Position numbers and translations under genes: made by a program. 31,204 nucleotides of DNA from COE1 sp963596435. Its GTDB lineage: Bacteria; Bacillota; Clostridia; Lachnospirales; Lachnospiraceae. The notes beneath the pieces were generated by a model. It was not told where the DNA came from and made no database searches. It saw only the letters and a list, made by a program, of their open reading frames with translations. The stretch spans positions 1 through 31,204 of the forward strand of contig CAVBMG010000032.1 in assembly GCA_963596435.1 (NCBI GenBank). The letters are read 5' to 3'. Of this stretch, positions 23,129 to 31,164 are shown one piece after another (positions within the stretch are counted from its first letter, which is position 1; each line of letters starts with the position of its first letter).

Positions 23129-24541
23129 ATGCAGACAGATACAATCGCGGCGATTGCAACAGCAGTCAGTGATTCAGGAATAGGAATTATCAGAATCAGC
23201 GGCAGTGATGCCCTGTTGGTAGCAGATAAAGTGTATCACTCACCAAAAAATCAAAAAAAACTGTCACAGGTAGCAAGCCATACCATTCATTATGGATATA
23301 TATATGATGAAGATGAGTTGATTGACGAAGTTATGGTGGCAGTCATGCGTAGTCCTCACAGTTATACCACAGAAGATACAGTGGAGATCAACTGTCATGG
23401 TGGAATTCTTGTTATGAACCGTATATTGGAAAATGTGTTGCATCATGGGGCAAGACTGGCGCAGCCGGGTGAATTTACTAAGAGAGCTTTCTTAAATGGA
23501 AGAATTGATTTATCCAAAGCTGAGGCAGTTATGGATTTGATTCATTCTAAAAATGAATTTGCAATGAAGGCATCCGTGAATCAGTTAAAAGGTTCTGTAT
23601 CTGAAAAGGTCCGCAGTCTGCGGGAAGATATTCTGTATGAAATTGCTTTTATAGAATCTGCACTGGATGATCCAGAACATATCAGTCTGGAAGGTTATCC
23701 GGATAAGCTTATGGCGAAAACGCAGGGACTGAGTCAGGAATTAGAGAAGCTGATAGACAGTGCGGATAATGGTAAGATGTTAAAGGATGGTATTCGCACG
23801 GTTATCTTAGGTAAGCCTAATGCAGGTAAGTCCAGCCTGCTTAATGTTCTGGTAGGTGAGGATAAGGCAATTGTTACCAGTGTTGCAGGAACAACAAGAG
23901 ATGTACTGGAGGAATCAATCAAACTGCATGGAATTGGACTGAATATGATTGATACAGCTGGTATTCGTGATACAGAAGATGAAGTGGAGAAAATTGGCGT
24001 AGAAAAGGCACGCAAGTATGCAAATCAGGCGGATCTTGTTATATATGTAGTAGATTCTTCAAGAGAATTAGATGAAAATGACGAAGAAATTATTGAATTA
24101 ATACGTGATAAGAAAGTAATTGTCCTTTTGAATAAAACAGATCTGGAGCCAGTGGTAACAGAGGAACAGATCAAAGATAAATTTCGTGAGATCTATGAGG
24201 GTGAGGAAAAGCATGATGACAGTCTGCATGTAATTCGTACTTCAACTAAAGATAATACGGGAATAGATGAGTTTGAAAAGACAATTCAGGATATGTTCTT
24301 TGCAGGCAGAATTGCAGTAAATGATGAGATCTATATTACCAATCAGAGACATAAAGAGGCTTTGGTTGAAGCATATGACAGTCTGAAAATGGTGCAGAAA
24401 AGTCTGGAAGATGATATGCCGGAGGATTTCTATTCTATTGATCTGATGAGTGCTTATGCTGCTCTTGGCAGAATTATAGGGGAAGAAGTTGGAGAAGATC
24501 TGGTTAATGAGATATTCTCAAAATTCTGTATGGGGAAATAA
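23129..24541 (+). CDS. mnmE: tRNA modification GTPase MnmE
   Basis: 470 residues. With MnmG it forms cmnm5 or related groups at the wobble uridine (U34) of tRNAs. The N-terminal tetrahydrofolate-binding domain starts MQTDTIAAIATAVSDSGIGI and includes PGEFTKRAFLNGRIDLSKAE. The inserted G domain has GKPNAGKSSLLN (P-loop), TTRDVLEE, DTAGIRDTEDEVEKIG and NKTD. The C terminus is FCMGK, the CxGK motif with the Cys implicated in the family. Length is normal. The best upstream ribosome site (GAAAGG) is about 16 nt away, which is weak, but the N terminus matches the family. mnmG follows 20 nt downstream. Confidence 0.97.
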   Translation: MQTDTIAAIATAVSDSGIGIIRISGSDALLVADKVYHSPKNQKKLSQVASHTIHYGYIYDEDELIDEVMVAVMRSPHSYTTEDTVEINCHGGILVMNRILENVLHHGARLAQPGEFTKRAFLNGRIDLSKAEAVMDLIHSKNEFAMKASVNQLKGSVSEKVRSLREDILYEIAFIESALDDPEHISLEGYPDKLMAKTQGLSQELEKLIDSADNGKMLKDGIRTVILGKPNAGKSSLLNVLVGEDKAIVTSVAGTTRDVLEESIKLHGIGLNMIDTAGIRDTEDEVEKIGVEKARKYANQADLVIYVVDSSRELDENDEEIIELIRDKKVIVLLNKTDLEPVVTEEQIKDKFREIYEGEEKHDDSLHVIRTSTKDNTGIDEFEKTIQDMFFAGRIAVNDEIYITNQRHKEALVEAYDSLKMVQKSLEDDMPEDFYSIDLMSAYAALGRIIGEEVGEDLVNEIFSKFCMGK

Positions 24542-24561
24542 TATGAAAGAAGGATATAAAA

Positions 24562-26487
24562 ATGCCTGAAATTCGGGAAAAAGTTGATGTGTGTGTGATT
24601 GGTGCAGGGCATGCGGGATGTGAAGCTGCGCTGGCTTGCGCCAGAGTTGGTTTGGAGACTGTAATCTTTACAGTGAGTGTAGACAGTATTGCTCTGATGC
24701 CTTGTAATCCTAATGTCGGAGGCTCTTCAAAGGGACATCTGGTAAGGGAATTGGATGCCCTTGGTGGTGAAATGGGCAAAAATATAGATAAGACTTTTAT
24801 TCAATCGAAGATGTTAAATGTATCCAAAGGACCTGCGGTACATTCTCTTCGTGCACAGGCTGATAAGGCAGAATATTCCAGAGCTATGCGTAAAGTTCTG
24901 GAGAATCAGGATCATTTGACAATTAAACAGGCAGAGATTGTTGAGCTTCTGGCAGAGGAGCTGGAGACACCGGATGGTCTTGCAACGAAGAAAATTACAG
25001 GTGTGAAGACTTATACCGGCGCAATCTATGAAGCAAAGGCTGTTATTTTGTGTACAGGTACTTACCTTAAAGCAAGATGTCTGTGTGGAGAAGCAATTAC
25101 TTATACAGGTCCAAATGGTTTGCAGCCTGCTAATTATCTGACAGATTCATTAAAGAGTCTGGGTGTGGAAATGCGCCGTTTCAAGACTGGTACACCAGCC
25201 AGAATGGATAAGCGTTCTATTGATTTCAGTAAGATGGAAGAGCAGTTTGGTGATGAAAGAGTTGTGCCTTTTTCCTTCTCTACAAATCCGGAGAATGTAC
25301 AGATTGAACAGGCTTCCTGTTGGCTGACCTACACAAATGAAAAGACGCATGAGATTATCCGTAATAATCTGGACAGATCGCCTATTTATGCGGGTGTTAT
25401 TGAGGGAACAGGTCCAAGATATTGCCCATCTATAGAAGATAAGGTTGTTAAGTTCGCAGATAAAGAGAGACATCAGGTATTTATAGAGCCTGAAGGACTG
25501 CATACAAATGAAATGTATATCGGGGGCATGAGTTCTTCTCTGCCTGAGGATGTTCAGCTGGCAATGTATCGTACTGTTCCGGGATTGGAGCATTGCAAAA
25601 TGGTTCGTAATGCGTATGCGATTGAATATGATTGTATTAATCCGGGACAGTTATATCCTACCTTGCAGTTTAAGGCAATTCAGGGTCTTTTCAGTGCAGG
25701 GCAGTTTAATGGAAGCAGTGGATATGAGGAAGCTGCAGCGCAGGGGATTCTGGCAGGAATCAATGCAAGTCTCTTTGTACGTGACAGGGAGCAGATTGTT
25801 TTGGATCGTTCTCAGGCTTATCTGGGAGTATTGGTAGATGATCTGGTTACGAAGGAAAATTTCGAACCGTATCGTATGATGACTTCAAGAGCAGAATATC
25901 GCCTTTTGCTGCGTCAGGACAATGCGGATTTGAGATTGCGTGAGATTGGATATCAGGTAGGCTTGATATCTCAGGAGCAGTATGATGCGCTTTTGAAGAA
26001 AAAGGCACAGATCGAGGAAGAGATTACACGTCTTGAGAATACCAAAGTCGGTGCAAATAAGGAAATGCAGCATTTTCTGGAAAGTAAGGGAAGTTCCGGT
26101 TTACATACAGCAGCTTCTCTGGCTGAATTGATCAGTCGTCCTGAGTTGTCCTATGAGGCAATTGCGGAGATTGATCCCGAACGTAAACCATTGGATGAAG
26201 CAGTCATAGAGCAGATTAATATTAATATCAAGTATGATGGTTATATCAAACGACAGCTTAAACAGGTAGAACAATATAAAAAGATGGAGAAGAAGAAGAT
26301 TCCTGTTGACATCGACTATGACGATGTGAAGAGTCTTCGTCTTGAGGCAAGACAGAAGCTGAAGCAGTTCCAGCCTGTAAGTGTTGGTCAGGCTTCAAGA
26401 ATCAGTGGAGTAAGTCCTGCGGATATCTCTGTTTTGCTGGTTTATCTGGAACATTTTCATGCAGCGAATGCTGCTCATAACGAATAA
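24562..26487 (+). CDS. mnmG: tRNA uridine-5-carboxymethylaminomethyl modification enzyme MnmG (GidA)
   Basis: 641 residues. FAD-dependent partner of MnmE in U34 modification. The Rossmann FAD motif is VIGAGHAGCEAA (13-24). The Cys-containing loop MPCNPNVGGSSKGHLVREL (C48) is conserved, as is RYCPSIEDKVVKF, which holds the second functional Cys. The tRNA-binding C-terminal helical region ends with SGVSPADISVLLVYLE. Length is slightly longer than the usual 620-630. AAGGA lies about 8 nt upstream of the ATG. rsmG starts within a few bases of its stop. Confidence 0.97.
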   Translation: MPEIREKVDVCVIGAGHAGCEAALACARVGLETVIFTVSVDSIALMPCNPNVGGSSKGHLVRELDALGGEMGKNIDKTFIQSKMLNVSKGPAVHSLRAQADKAEYSRAMRKVLENQDHLTIKQAEIVELLAEELETPDGLATKKITGVKTYTGAIYEAKAVILCTGTYLKARCLCGEAITYTGPNGLQPANYLTDSLKSLGVEMRRFKTGTPARMDKRSIDFSKMEEQFGDERVVPFSFSTNPENVQIEQASCWLTYTNEKTHEIIRNNLDRSPIYAGVIEGTGPRYCPSIEDKVVKFADKERHQVFIEPEGLHTNEMYIGGMSSSLPEDVQLAMYRTVPGLEHCKMVRNAYAIEYDCINPGQLYPTLQFKAIQGLFSAGQFNGSSGYEEAAAQGILAGINASLFVRDREQIVLDRSQAYLGVLVDDLVTKENFEPYRMMTSRAEYRLLLRQDNADLRLREIGYQVGLISQEQYDALLKKKAQIEEEITRLENTKVGANKEMQHFLESKGSSGLHTAASLAELISRPELSYEAIAEIDPERKPLDEAVIEQININIKYDGYIKRQLKQVEQYKKMEKKKIPVDIDYDDVKSLRLEARQKLKQFQPVSVGQASRISGVSPADISVLLVYLEHFHAANAAHNE

Positions 26488-26495
26488 GGATGAAT

Positions 26496-27230
26496 ATGAG
26501 TGATAATACAAATTTAGATATTTCTATTTTAGAACGTGCAGTAGCAGGCTTTGGTCTTGTACTGACAGATACACAAAAACAGTCATTTCTTACCTATTAT
26601 CAGTTATTGATTGAATGGAATTCTTTTATGAATCTTACAGCAATTACTGATTTTGAAGAAGTCTGTATGAAGCATTTCGCAGATAGTCTGTCTTTGTGTC
26701 AGGCAATTGACTGTACGAAACCGATGAAGGTCATAGATATCGGAACAGGAGCAGGATTTCCTGGAATTCCATTGAAGATCATGTATCCTGATATGGATAT
26801 TGTATTGTTGGATTCTCTTGGAAAAAGAGTCAAATTCTTAAATGAGGTTATCAGTACTCTTCATTTAGATAAAATTACAGCAATTCATGGTAGAGCTGAG
26901 GACTTTGCAAAACCTGGAAGTATGAGAGAAAGCTTTGATCTGTGTGTATCACGTGCTGTAGCAAATTTATCTACTTTATCGGAGTATTGTCTTCCTTATG
27001 TAAAGGTAGGTGGACACTTTATTTCTTATAAATCCGAGAAAATCAGTGAAGAGAGTATTGTTGCGCAGCATGCGATTGGATTACTGGGAGGCAAGGTTAC
27101 TGGACAAAAGGAGTTCATGCTACCTGAATCAGATATTTACAGAAATCTTTTTATCATAGAAAAAGTAAAAGAGACACCAAAGAAATATCCTCGTAAAGCA
27201 GGTCTGCCTGCCAAGGAGCCATTGACATGA
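26496..27230 (+). CDS. rsmG: 16S rRNA (guanine527-N7) methyltransferase RsmG (GidB)
   Basis: 244 residues from the ATG at 26496, which has AAGG 6 nt upstream; the ATG at 26490 is directly next to it. RsmG methylates G527 of 16S rRNA (E. coli numbering); its loss gives low-level streptomycin resistance in many bacteria. The SAM-binding motif is VIDIGTGAGFPGIPLKI, with LTAITDFEEVCMKHFADSL before it and VSRAVANLSTLSEYCLPYVK after it. The stop overlaps the start of the histidine kinase gene in an ATGA, so the two are translationally coupled. Confidence 0.96.
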   Translation: MSDNTNLDISILERAVAGFGLVLTDTQKQSFLTYYQLLIEWNSFMNLTAITDFEEVCMKHFADSLSLCQAIDCTKPMKVIDIGTGAGFPGIPLKIMYPDMDIVLLDSLGKRVKFLNEVISTLHLDKITAIHGRAEDFAKPGSMRESFDLCVSRAVANLSTLSEYCLPYVKVGGHFISYKSEKISEESIVAQHAIGLLGGKVTGQKEFMLPESDIYRNLFIIEKVKETPKKYPRKAGLPAKEPLT

Positions 27231-27871
27231 TAGAAGATAAGAATAATATGTCTTATAAAGATTTTCTTATGCTTCAGGAGACAGAAAGAAGTCGTATTGC
27301 GGAAGATCTGCATGATACTACAGTGCAGGAATTAGTTGCATTATCTCAGAAACTGGATTTGGCGAATTTGTATTTTGACAAAGATGTTACACAGGCAAGA
27401 CTGGAACTGATTTCTGCGAAAAAGCAAATCAAAGATATTATTGAGGGTATCAGAAATACGATTTATGATCTCAGACCAATGTCTTTTGATGATTTTGGTT
27501 GGGATGCATCTATTGAAAGATTATATAGAGATGTTGACCAGAAAAGTGATATGAATGTTACATTTGATATTGATTCCATGAATTCTGTTGATAATGTAAT
27601 TCAGATTACAGTATATAGAATTCTACGGGAAGCTGTAACAAATGTCTATAAACATGCAAAAGCTTCCAGACTTTATGTAACATTACATATTCAAAATAAA
27701 GAGATATATCTGGAAATACGCGATGATGGCATTGGTATACAGTCGGATATAAAAGAAAATCATTTTGGTATGCAGTTTATGAGGGAAAAGGTAAAGCTGC
27801 TGAATGGAAGTATGGCAATTGATACAGGCAATACGGGAACTACAGTTATTGTTACAATTCCTATTGGTTAA
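27227..27871 (+). CDS. Minimal cytoplasmic sensor histidine kinase (HisKA_3/DegS-NarX type)
   Basis: 214 residues with no membrane segment and almost no sensor region. The dimerisation helix holds the HisKA_3 H-box ERSRIAEDLHDTTVQELVAL with phospho-accepting H29. The C-terminal GHKL ATPase shows the N-box REAVTNVYKHAKASRL, the G1 box RDDGIGI and a G2-like HFGMQFMREKVKLLNGS. In family terms it resembles a DegS- or LiaS-like core reduced to the DHp and catalytic domains. It probably phosphorylates the LuxR-type regulator 40 nt downstream. The ATGA overlap with rsmG ties its translation to the rRNA methyltransferase gene. The signal it detects is unknown. Confidence 0.92.
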   Translation: MIEDKNNMSYKDFLMLQETERSRIAEDLHDTTVQELVALSQKLDLANLYFDKDVTQARLELISAKKQIKDIIEGIRNTIYDLRPMSFDDFGWDASIERLYRDVDQKSDMNVTFDIDSMNSVDNVIQITVYRILREAVTNVYKHAKASRLYVTLHIQNKEIYLEIRDDGIGIQSDIKENHFGMQFMREKVKLLNGSMAIDTGNTGTTVIVTIPIG

Positions 27872-27911
27872 ATATATGGGTGGGGCGTCAAATTAATAGA
27901 AAGGGTACATA

Positions 27912-28559
27912 ATGAGTATGATTCGTGTTCTAATAGCAGATGATCACAAAATGGTTCGTGAGGGATTAAGACGTATACTTGAATTTGATGGAGAGATTCA
28001 GGTTATTGATGAAGCAGACAATGGGGAGGAGTGTATTAAGAAAATCCGCTCCAGTAAACCGGATATTGTTTTATTGGATATTAATATGCCGGTTATGAAT
28101 GGAATAGAAGCACTTCAGGAGATTAGAAAAAAGAAATTAAAGACCAAGGTTATTATTCTTACTGTTCATAACGAGATCGAATATTTATTAAGAGCTGTTG
28201 ATATTGGGATAGATGGTTACGTCCTTAAAGATTCTGATGCACATGAATTAATAAGAGCAGTGACATCTGTATATGAAGGAGATAAATTTATTCAACCAAG
28301 TTTGATTCCACTTTTAAATTCTAAATTAATTGCCAGGGATCTGGATGCAGAAAGATTAGAACAGTTATCCAAGAGAGAAATAGAAGTATTGAAGTTGGTT
28401 GCAGTAGGTATGTTTAATAAAGAAATTGGAGTAGAATTAGGAATAAGTGAGCGTACCGTAAAAAATCATCTTTCAAGTATTTTTAAAAAGATTGATTCCA
28501 GTGATAGAACACAGGCAGCGGTCTTTGCCATTAGAAATGGACTCGTTGATATTAAATAA
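27912..28559 (+). CDS. NarL/FixJ (LuxR-type) response regulator
   Basis: 215 residues. The receiver domain (about 1-120) has the acidic pair D10-D11, the phosphorylation site D56 in IVLLDINMPVMNG, T/S in IILTVHN, and the Lys in DGYVLKDSD. The C-terminal GerE/LuxR helix-turn-helix runs LSKREIEVLKLVAVGMFNKE and GISERTVKNHLSSIFKKID. It is a DNA-binding transcription factor, probably the partner of the preceding kinase. AAAGGG lies upstream of the ATG at 27912; a second ATG two codons later is possible. A terminator candidate follows. Confidence 0.95.
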   Translation: MSMIRVLIADDHKMVREGLRRILEFDGEIQVIDEADNGEECIKKIRSSKPDIVLLDINMPVMNGIEALQEIRKKKLKTKVIILTVHNEIEYLLRAVDIGIDGYVLKDSDAHELIRAVTSVYEGDKFIQPSLIPLLNSKLIARDLDAERLEQLSKREIEVLKLVAVGMFNKEIGVELGISERTVKNHLSSIFKKIDSSDRTQAAVFAIRNGLVDIK

Positions 28560-28570
28560 TGAAGATTTGA

Positions 28571-28604
28571 GGGCATGGTATAACAATATTATACTGTGCC
28601 TTTT
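28571..28604 (+). terminator. Intrinsic terminator after the response regulator
   Basis: GGCATGGTATA (28572-28582) pairs with TATACTGTGCC (28590-28600) with two G-U pairs and a small A/T-rich loop; T4 follows (28601-28604). It separates the two-component genes from the parS sites and parA. Confidence 0.6.
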
Positions 28605-28605
28605 A

Positions 28606-28621
28606 TGTTTCACGTGAAACA
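28606..28621. other. parS: parS site 1
   Basis: TGTTTCACGTGAAACA is a perfect match to the 16-bp consensus parS palindrome bound by ParB/Spo0J. It is flanked by A and T to form an 18-bp perfect palindrome. ParB loads here and spreads as a CTP-dependent clamp. Confidence 0.95.
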
Positions 28622-28643
28622 TTTTCAAGAATAAAGCATAGAA

Positions 28644-28659
28644 TGTTTCACGTGAAACA
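28644..28659. other. parS: parS site 2
   Basis: A second perfect copy of the 16-bp palindrome, again extended to 18 bp by A and T, 38 bp from the first (centre to centre). Both lie upstream of the parA promoter. Confidence 0.95.
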
Positions 28660-28728
28660 TAAAGCGTCAACATAAAAACTTATTTTACATAATTAAGTAG
28701 AAAATTTCTAGCATCTGATTTACTTTAG

Positions 28729-28737
28729 TGATATAAT
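28729..28737 (+). promoter_or_regulatory. Extended -10 promoter of parAB
   Basis: TGATATAAT is a perfect extended -10 (TGn plus TATAAT at 28732-28737). The -35 position (28709-28714) is poor, as is common with extended -10 promoters. The start would be near 28744, some 50 nt before the parA ATG and about 85 bp from the nearer parS. Confidence 0.6.
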
Positions 28738-28794
28738 CATAAGAGAATGAAAATGTGTGAAAAGTTGCAGCAAAAGAAAGGAATACAGTAGATA

Positions 28795-29562
28795 ATGGGA
28801 AGAATCATAGCAATTGCTAATCAGAAGGGTGGAGTTGGTAAAACTACTACGTCTATCAACTTATCTTCTTGTATTGCAGCAAAAGGTAAGAAAGTATTGG
28901 TTGTTGATATTGATCCACAGGGAAATACCACCAGTGGATATGGTATTGAAAAGAATGATCTGGATAACACCATATATGAACTGATGCTGGGAGATTGTTC
29001 TATTGAAGACTGTATTATTAAAGATGTAATAGAAAATATATCTATATTACCATCAAATGTAAATTTAGCAGCAGCAGAAATAGAATTAATAGGTGTAGAT
29101 AAAAAAGAGTATATTTTGAAGAATGAGATAGATTGGGTCAAAGACAGATATGATTATATCATTATTGATTGTCCCCCTTCATTAAGTTTACTTACAGTAA
29201 ATGCAATGACTACAGCTGATTCTGTATTAGTACCGATTCAATGTGAATATTATGCCCTGGAAGGTTTGAGTCAGTTGATTCATACAGTTAATCTGGTAAA
29301 AGAAAGGCTGAATCCCAATCTGGAAATGGAAGGGGTTGTATTTACCATGTATGACTCAAGAACAAATTTATCTGCGCAAGTGGTAGAAAATGTAAAGAGT
29401 CATTTGAATCAGAAGGTCTATCGTACAGTAATTCCAAGAAATATCAGATTAGCAGAGGCACCGAGTTATGGACAGCCTATAAATATATATGATCCGAAGT
29501 CTGCAGGAGCAGAGAGTTACCTGGCTTTAGCAGAAGAAGTAATAGATAGAAAAGGAGAATAA
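28795..29562 (+). CDS. parA: Chromosome partitioning ATPase ParA (Soj)
   Basis: 255 residues. ParA/Soj is a DNA-binding ATPase that, with ParB, segregates newly copied origins; in B. subtilis Soj also regulates DnaA. The deviant Walker A is KGGVGKTT (11-18), with VVDIDPQGN, IIDCPPSLSLLTVNAM (Walker B/A' region) and a C-terminal NIRLAEAPSYGQPI. There is no N-terminal helix-turn-helix, so it is the chromosomal short type. Ribosome site AAAGGA is about 12 nt upstream. parB starts 3 nt after its stop. Confidence 0.97.
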   Translation: MGRIIAIANQKGGVGKTTTSINLSSCIAAKGKKVLVVDIDPQGNTTSGYGIEKNDLDNTIYELMLGDCSIEDCIIKDVIENISILPSNVNLAAAEIELIGVDKKEYILKNEIDWVKDRYDYIIIDCPPSLSLLTVNAMTTADSVLVPIQCEYYALEGLSQLIHTVNLVKERLNPNLEMEGVVFTMYDSRTNLSAQVVENVKSHLNQKVYRTVIPRNIRLAEAPSYGQPINIYDPKSAGAESYLALAEEVIDRKGE

Positions 29563-29565
29563 TAG

Positions 29566-30441
29566 ATGGCTGCAAGAGGATTAGGTAAAGGTCTGGATGC
29601 ATTAATTCCGGCAGGAGATAAGAAAATAACCAAAGAAGAAAATACAAAAGGTGCTGAAACAGTTGTAAAAATTACAAAAGTTGAACCAAATAGAAGCCAA
29701 CCGAGAAAAAATTTTGATGAAGATGCATTACAGGAGCTGGCAGATTCTATCAAACAGTTTGGGCTTTTACAGCCTATTCTGGTACAGGACAAAGGTGAAT
29801 ACTATGAAATTATAGCAGGAGAACGTAGATGGCGCGCAGCAAAATTAGCCGGCTTGAAAGAAGTACCTGTTATTATCCGTAATTATTCCAGTCAGGAAAT
29901 CGTAGAAATATCTCTGATTGAAAATATACAAAGAGAAGACCTGAATCCCATAGAAGAAGCGCAGGCGTATAAGAGACTACTGACAGAATTTAACTTAAAA
30001 CAGGATGAAGTTGCAGAAAGAGTATCAAAGAGTAGAACTGCTGTAACGAATAGTATGAGACTGTTGAAGCTGTGTGATGGTGTACAGCAGATGATTATAG
30101 ACGATATGTTGTCAACAGGACATGCAAGAGCGCTGATTCCTATAGAAGATCCTGAACTTCAGCTTCAGTTGGCACAGAGAATATTTGATGAAAAATTAAG
30201 TGTTCGTGAAGTGGAAAAGCTGGTAAAAAGTATATTAAAACCTGCTGAGGAAAAGCCTAAAAAGGAAGAAATACCGCAAAGTCTCATGTATGTATATCAG
30301 AACATTGAAAATAAATTGAAAGATAAATTAAGCCGAAAGGTGGCAATATCACCGAAAGGGAAAAACGGTTCTGGAAAGATCGAAATAGAATTCTATTCTA
30401 ATGATGATCTGGAGAAACTGATTGAAATACTTTCAAAATAA
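29566..30441 (+). CDS. parB: Chromosome partitioning protein ParB (Spo0J)
   Basis: 291 residues. CTP-dependent clamp that binds parS. The N-terminal Lys/Arg motif (GLGKGLDALIP) is the ParA-activating peptide. The CTP-binding domain shows PNRSQPRKNFDEDALQELAD, then IAGERRWRAAKLAGL and ISLIENIQREDLNPIEEAQA. The helix-turn-helix that reads parS is DEVAERVSKSRTAVTNSMRL. The C-terminal dimerisation part is Lys/Glu-rich. AAAGGAG lies at the end of parA, so translation is coupled. Spo0J would also load SMC/condensin at the origin. Confidence 0.97.
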   Translation: MAARGLGKGLDALIPAGDKKITKEENTKGAETVVKITKVEPNRSQPRKNFDEDALQELADSIKQFGLLQPILVQDKGEYYEIIAGERRWRAAKLAGLKEVPVIIRNYSSQEIVEISLIENIQREDLNPIEEAQAYKRLLTEFNLKQDEVAERVSKSRTAVTNSMRLLKLCDGVQQMIIDDMLSTGHARALIPIEDPELQLQLAQRIFDEKLSVREVEKLVKSILKPAEEKPKKEEIPQSLMYVYQNIENKLKDKLSRKVAISPKGKNGSGKIEIEFYSNDDLEKLIEILSK

Positions 30442-30457
30442 ATAAAGGGAGAAACGA

Positions 30458-30991
30458 ATGAATAGCAATTTTTTAAGCAAAATAGGGTTGTCTAATTTTG
30501 ATATAGGATATTTATTTCTGATATTATTTATTGTAGCGATTGTTTTACTGGTTTTATTAATAGTTGCTCTGGTACAGATTCATTCTTTCAAAAAAAAGTA
30601 TCAGAAGTTTATGCAGGGAAAGAATGCAAGCAGTCTGGAAAAAGATATTATGTCCTTATATGAAGATAATGTCTTTATCAAATCCAGTATGGAAAAGAAC
30701 AAAAAGGACATTGAAGAATTATTTATCAAGCACCAGACAGCATTTCAGAAATTAGGTCTTGTAAAATATGATGCATTTAAGGAAATGGGTGGAAAGCTCA
30801 GTTTTACCTTGGCTTTGCTGGATGAGAATAATAATGGTTTTTTAATGAATTCTGTACATAGCAGTGACGGTTGTTATTCATATACGAAACGTGTAAAAAA
30901 TGGGGATTCCGAGATTGCTCTGAGTAATGAAGAAAAGGTTGCAATAGAAAGAGCAATGAAAGGAACGGCATCAAACCCGGACGCAGAGTAA
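30458..30991 (+). CDS. DUF4446 family single-pass membrane protein
   Basis: 177 residues. One N-terminal membrane span (about 16-40, FLILFIVAIVLLVLLIVALV) and then a basic, coiled-coil-prone cytoplasmic region (IHSFKKKYQKFMQGKNASSL onward to about 100). The C-terminal part carries the DUF4446 pattern KYDAFKEMGGKLSFTLALLD and NGFLMNSVHSSDGCYSYTKR. In Firmicutes this family is commonly found right after parAB, as here, with 16 nt between. Function unknown to me; the position suggests a link to the origin or membrane. Confidence 0.88.
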   Translation: MNSNFLSKIGLSNFDIGYLFLILFIVAIVLLVLLIVALVQIHSFKKKYQKFMQGKNASSLEKDIMSLYEDNVFIKSSMEKNKKDIEELFIKHQTAFQKLGLVKYDAFKEMGGKLSFTLALLDENNNGFLMNSVHSSDGCYSYTKRVKNGDSEIALSNEEKVAIERAMKGTASNPDAE

Positions 30992-31011
30992 TATAATAAA
31001 GGGGGATCTGT

Positions 31012-31164
31012 ATGAAATTAGTAACAGTTGAAGACTTAAAAGTAGGAGATATTCTGGCAAAGGATGTGTTGCTGGAGGATTTTACAGTATTACTGAGTAA
31101 AGGGACAGTAATCAAAGAAGAATATATCAATAAACTAAGAGATTTATCTATAGACAATATGTAA
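31012..31164 (+). pseudogene. N-terminal fragment of an HD-GYP-type (cyclic-di-GMP phosphodiesterase) protein
   Basis: The ATG at 31012 is preceded by GGGGGATCT. The 50 residues MKLVTVEDLKVGDILAKDVL, then EDFTVLLSKGTVIKEEYINK and LRDLSIDNM, resemble the N-terminal domain that precedes HD-GYP domains in clostridial proteins (pattern 'LKxGxxLAxDV... LLxKGTxxxxEYIxxLR'). The ORF ends at TAA (31162-31164), just where that domain should continue. No HD-GYP domain is seen in the 40 bases that follow. It may be a gene broken by an insertion at about 31160. A real small protein is the alternative. Confidence 0.55.

Noticed and set aside
25150..25593. 147-codon minus-strand ORF opposite mnmG
   Set aside because: Shadow of the mnmG frame; no motif or ribosome site.
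28605..28660. The two palindromes before parA as terminators
   Set aside because: They match the parS consensus exactly, have no loop and no U tract.
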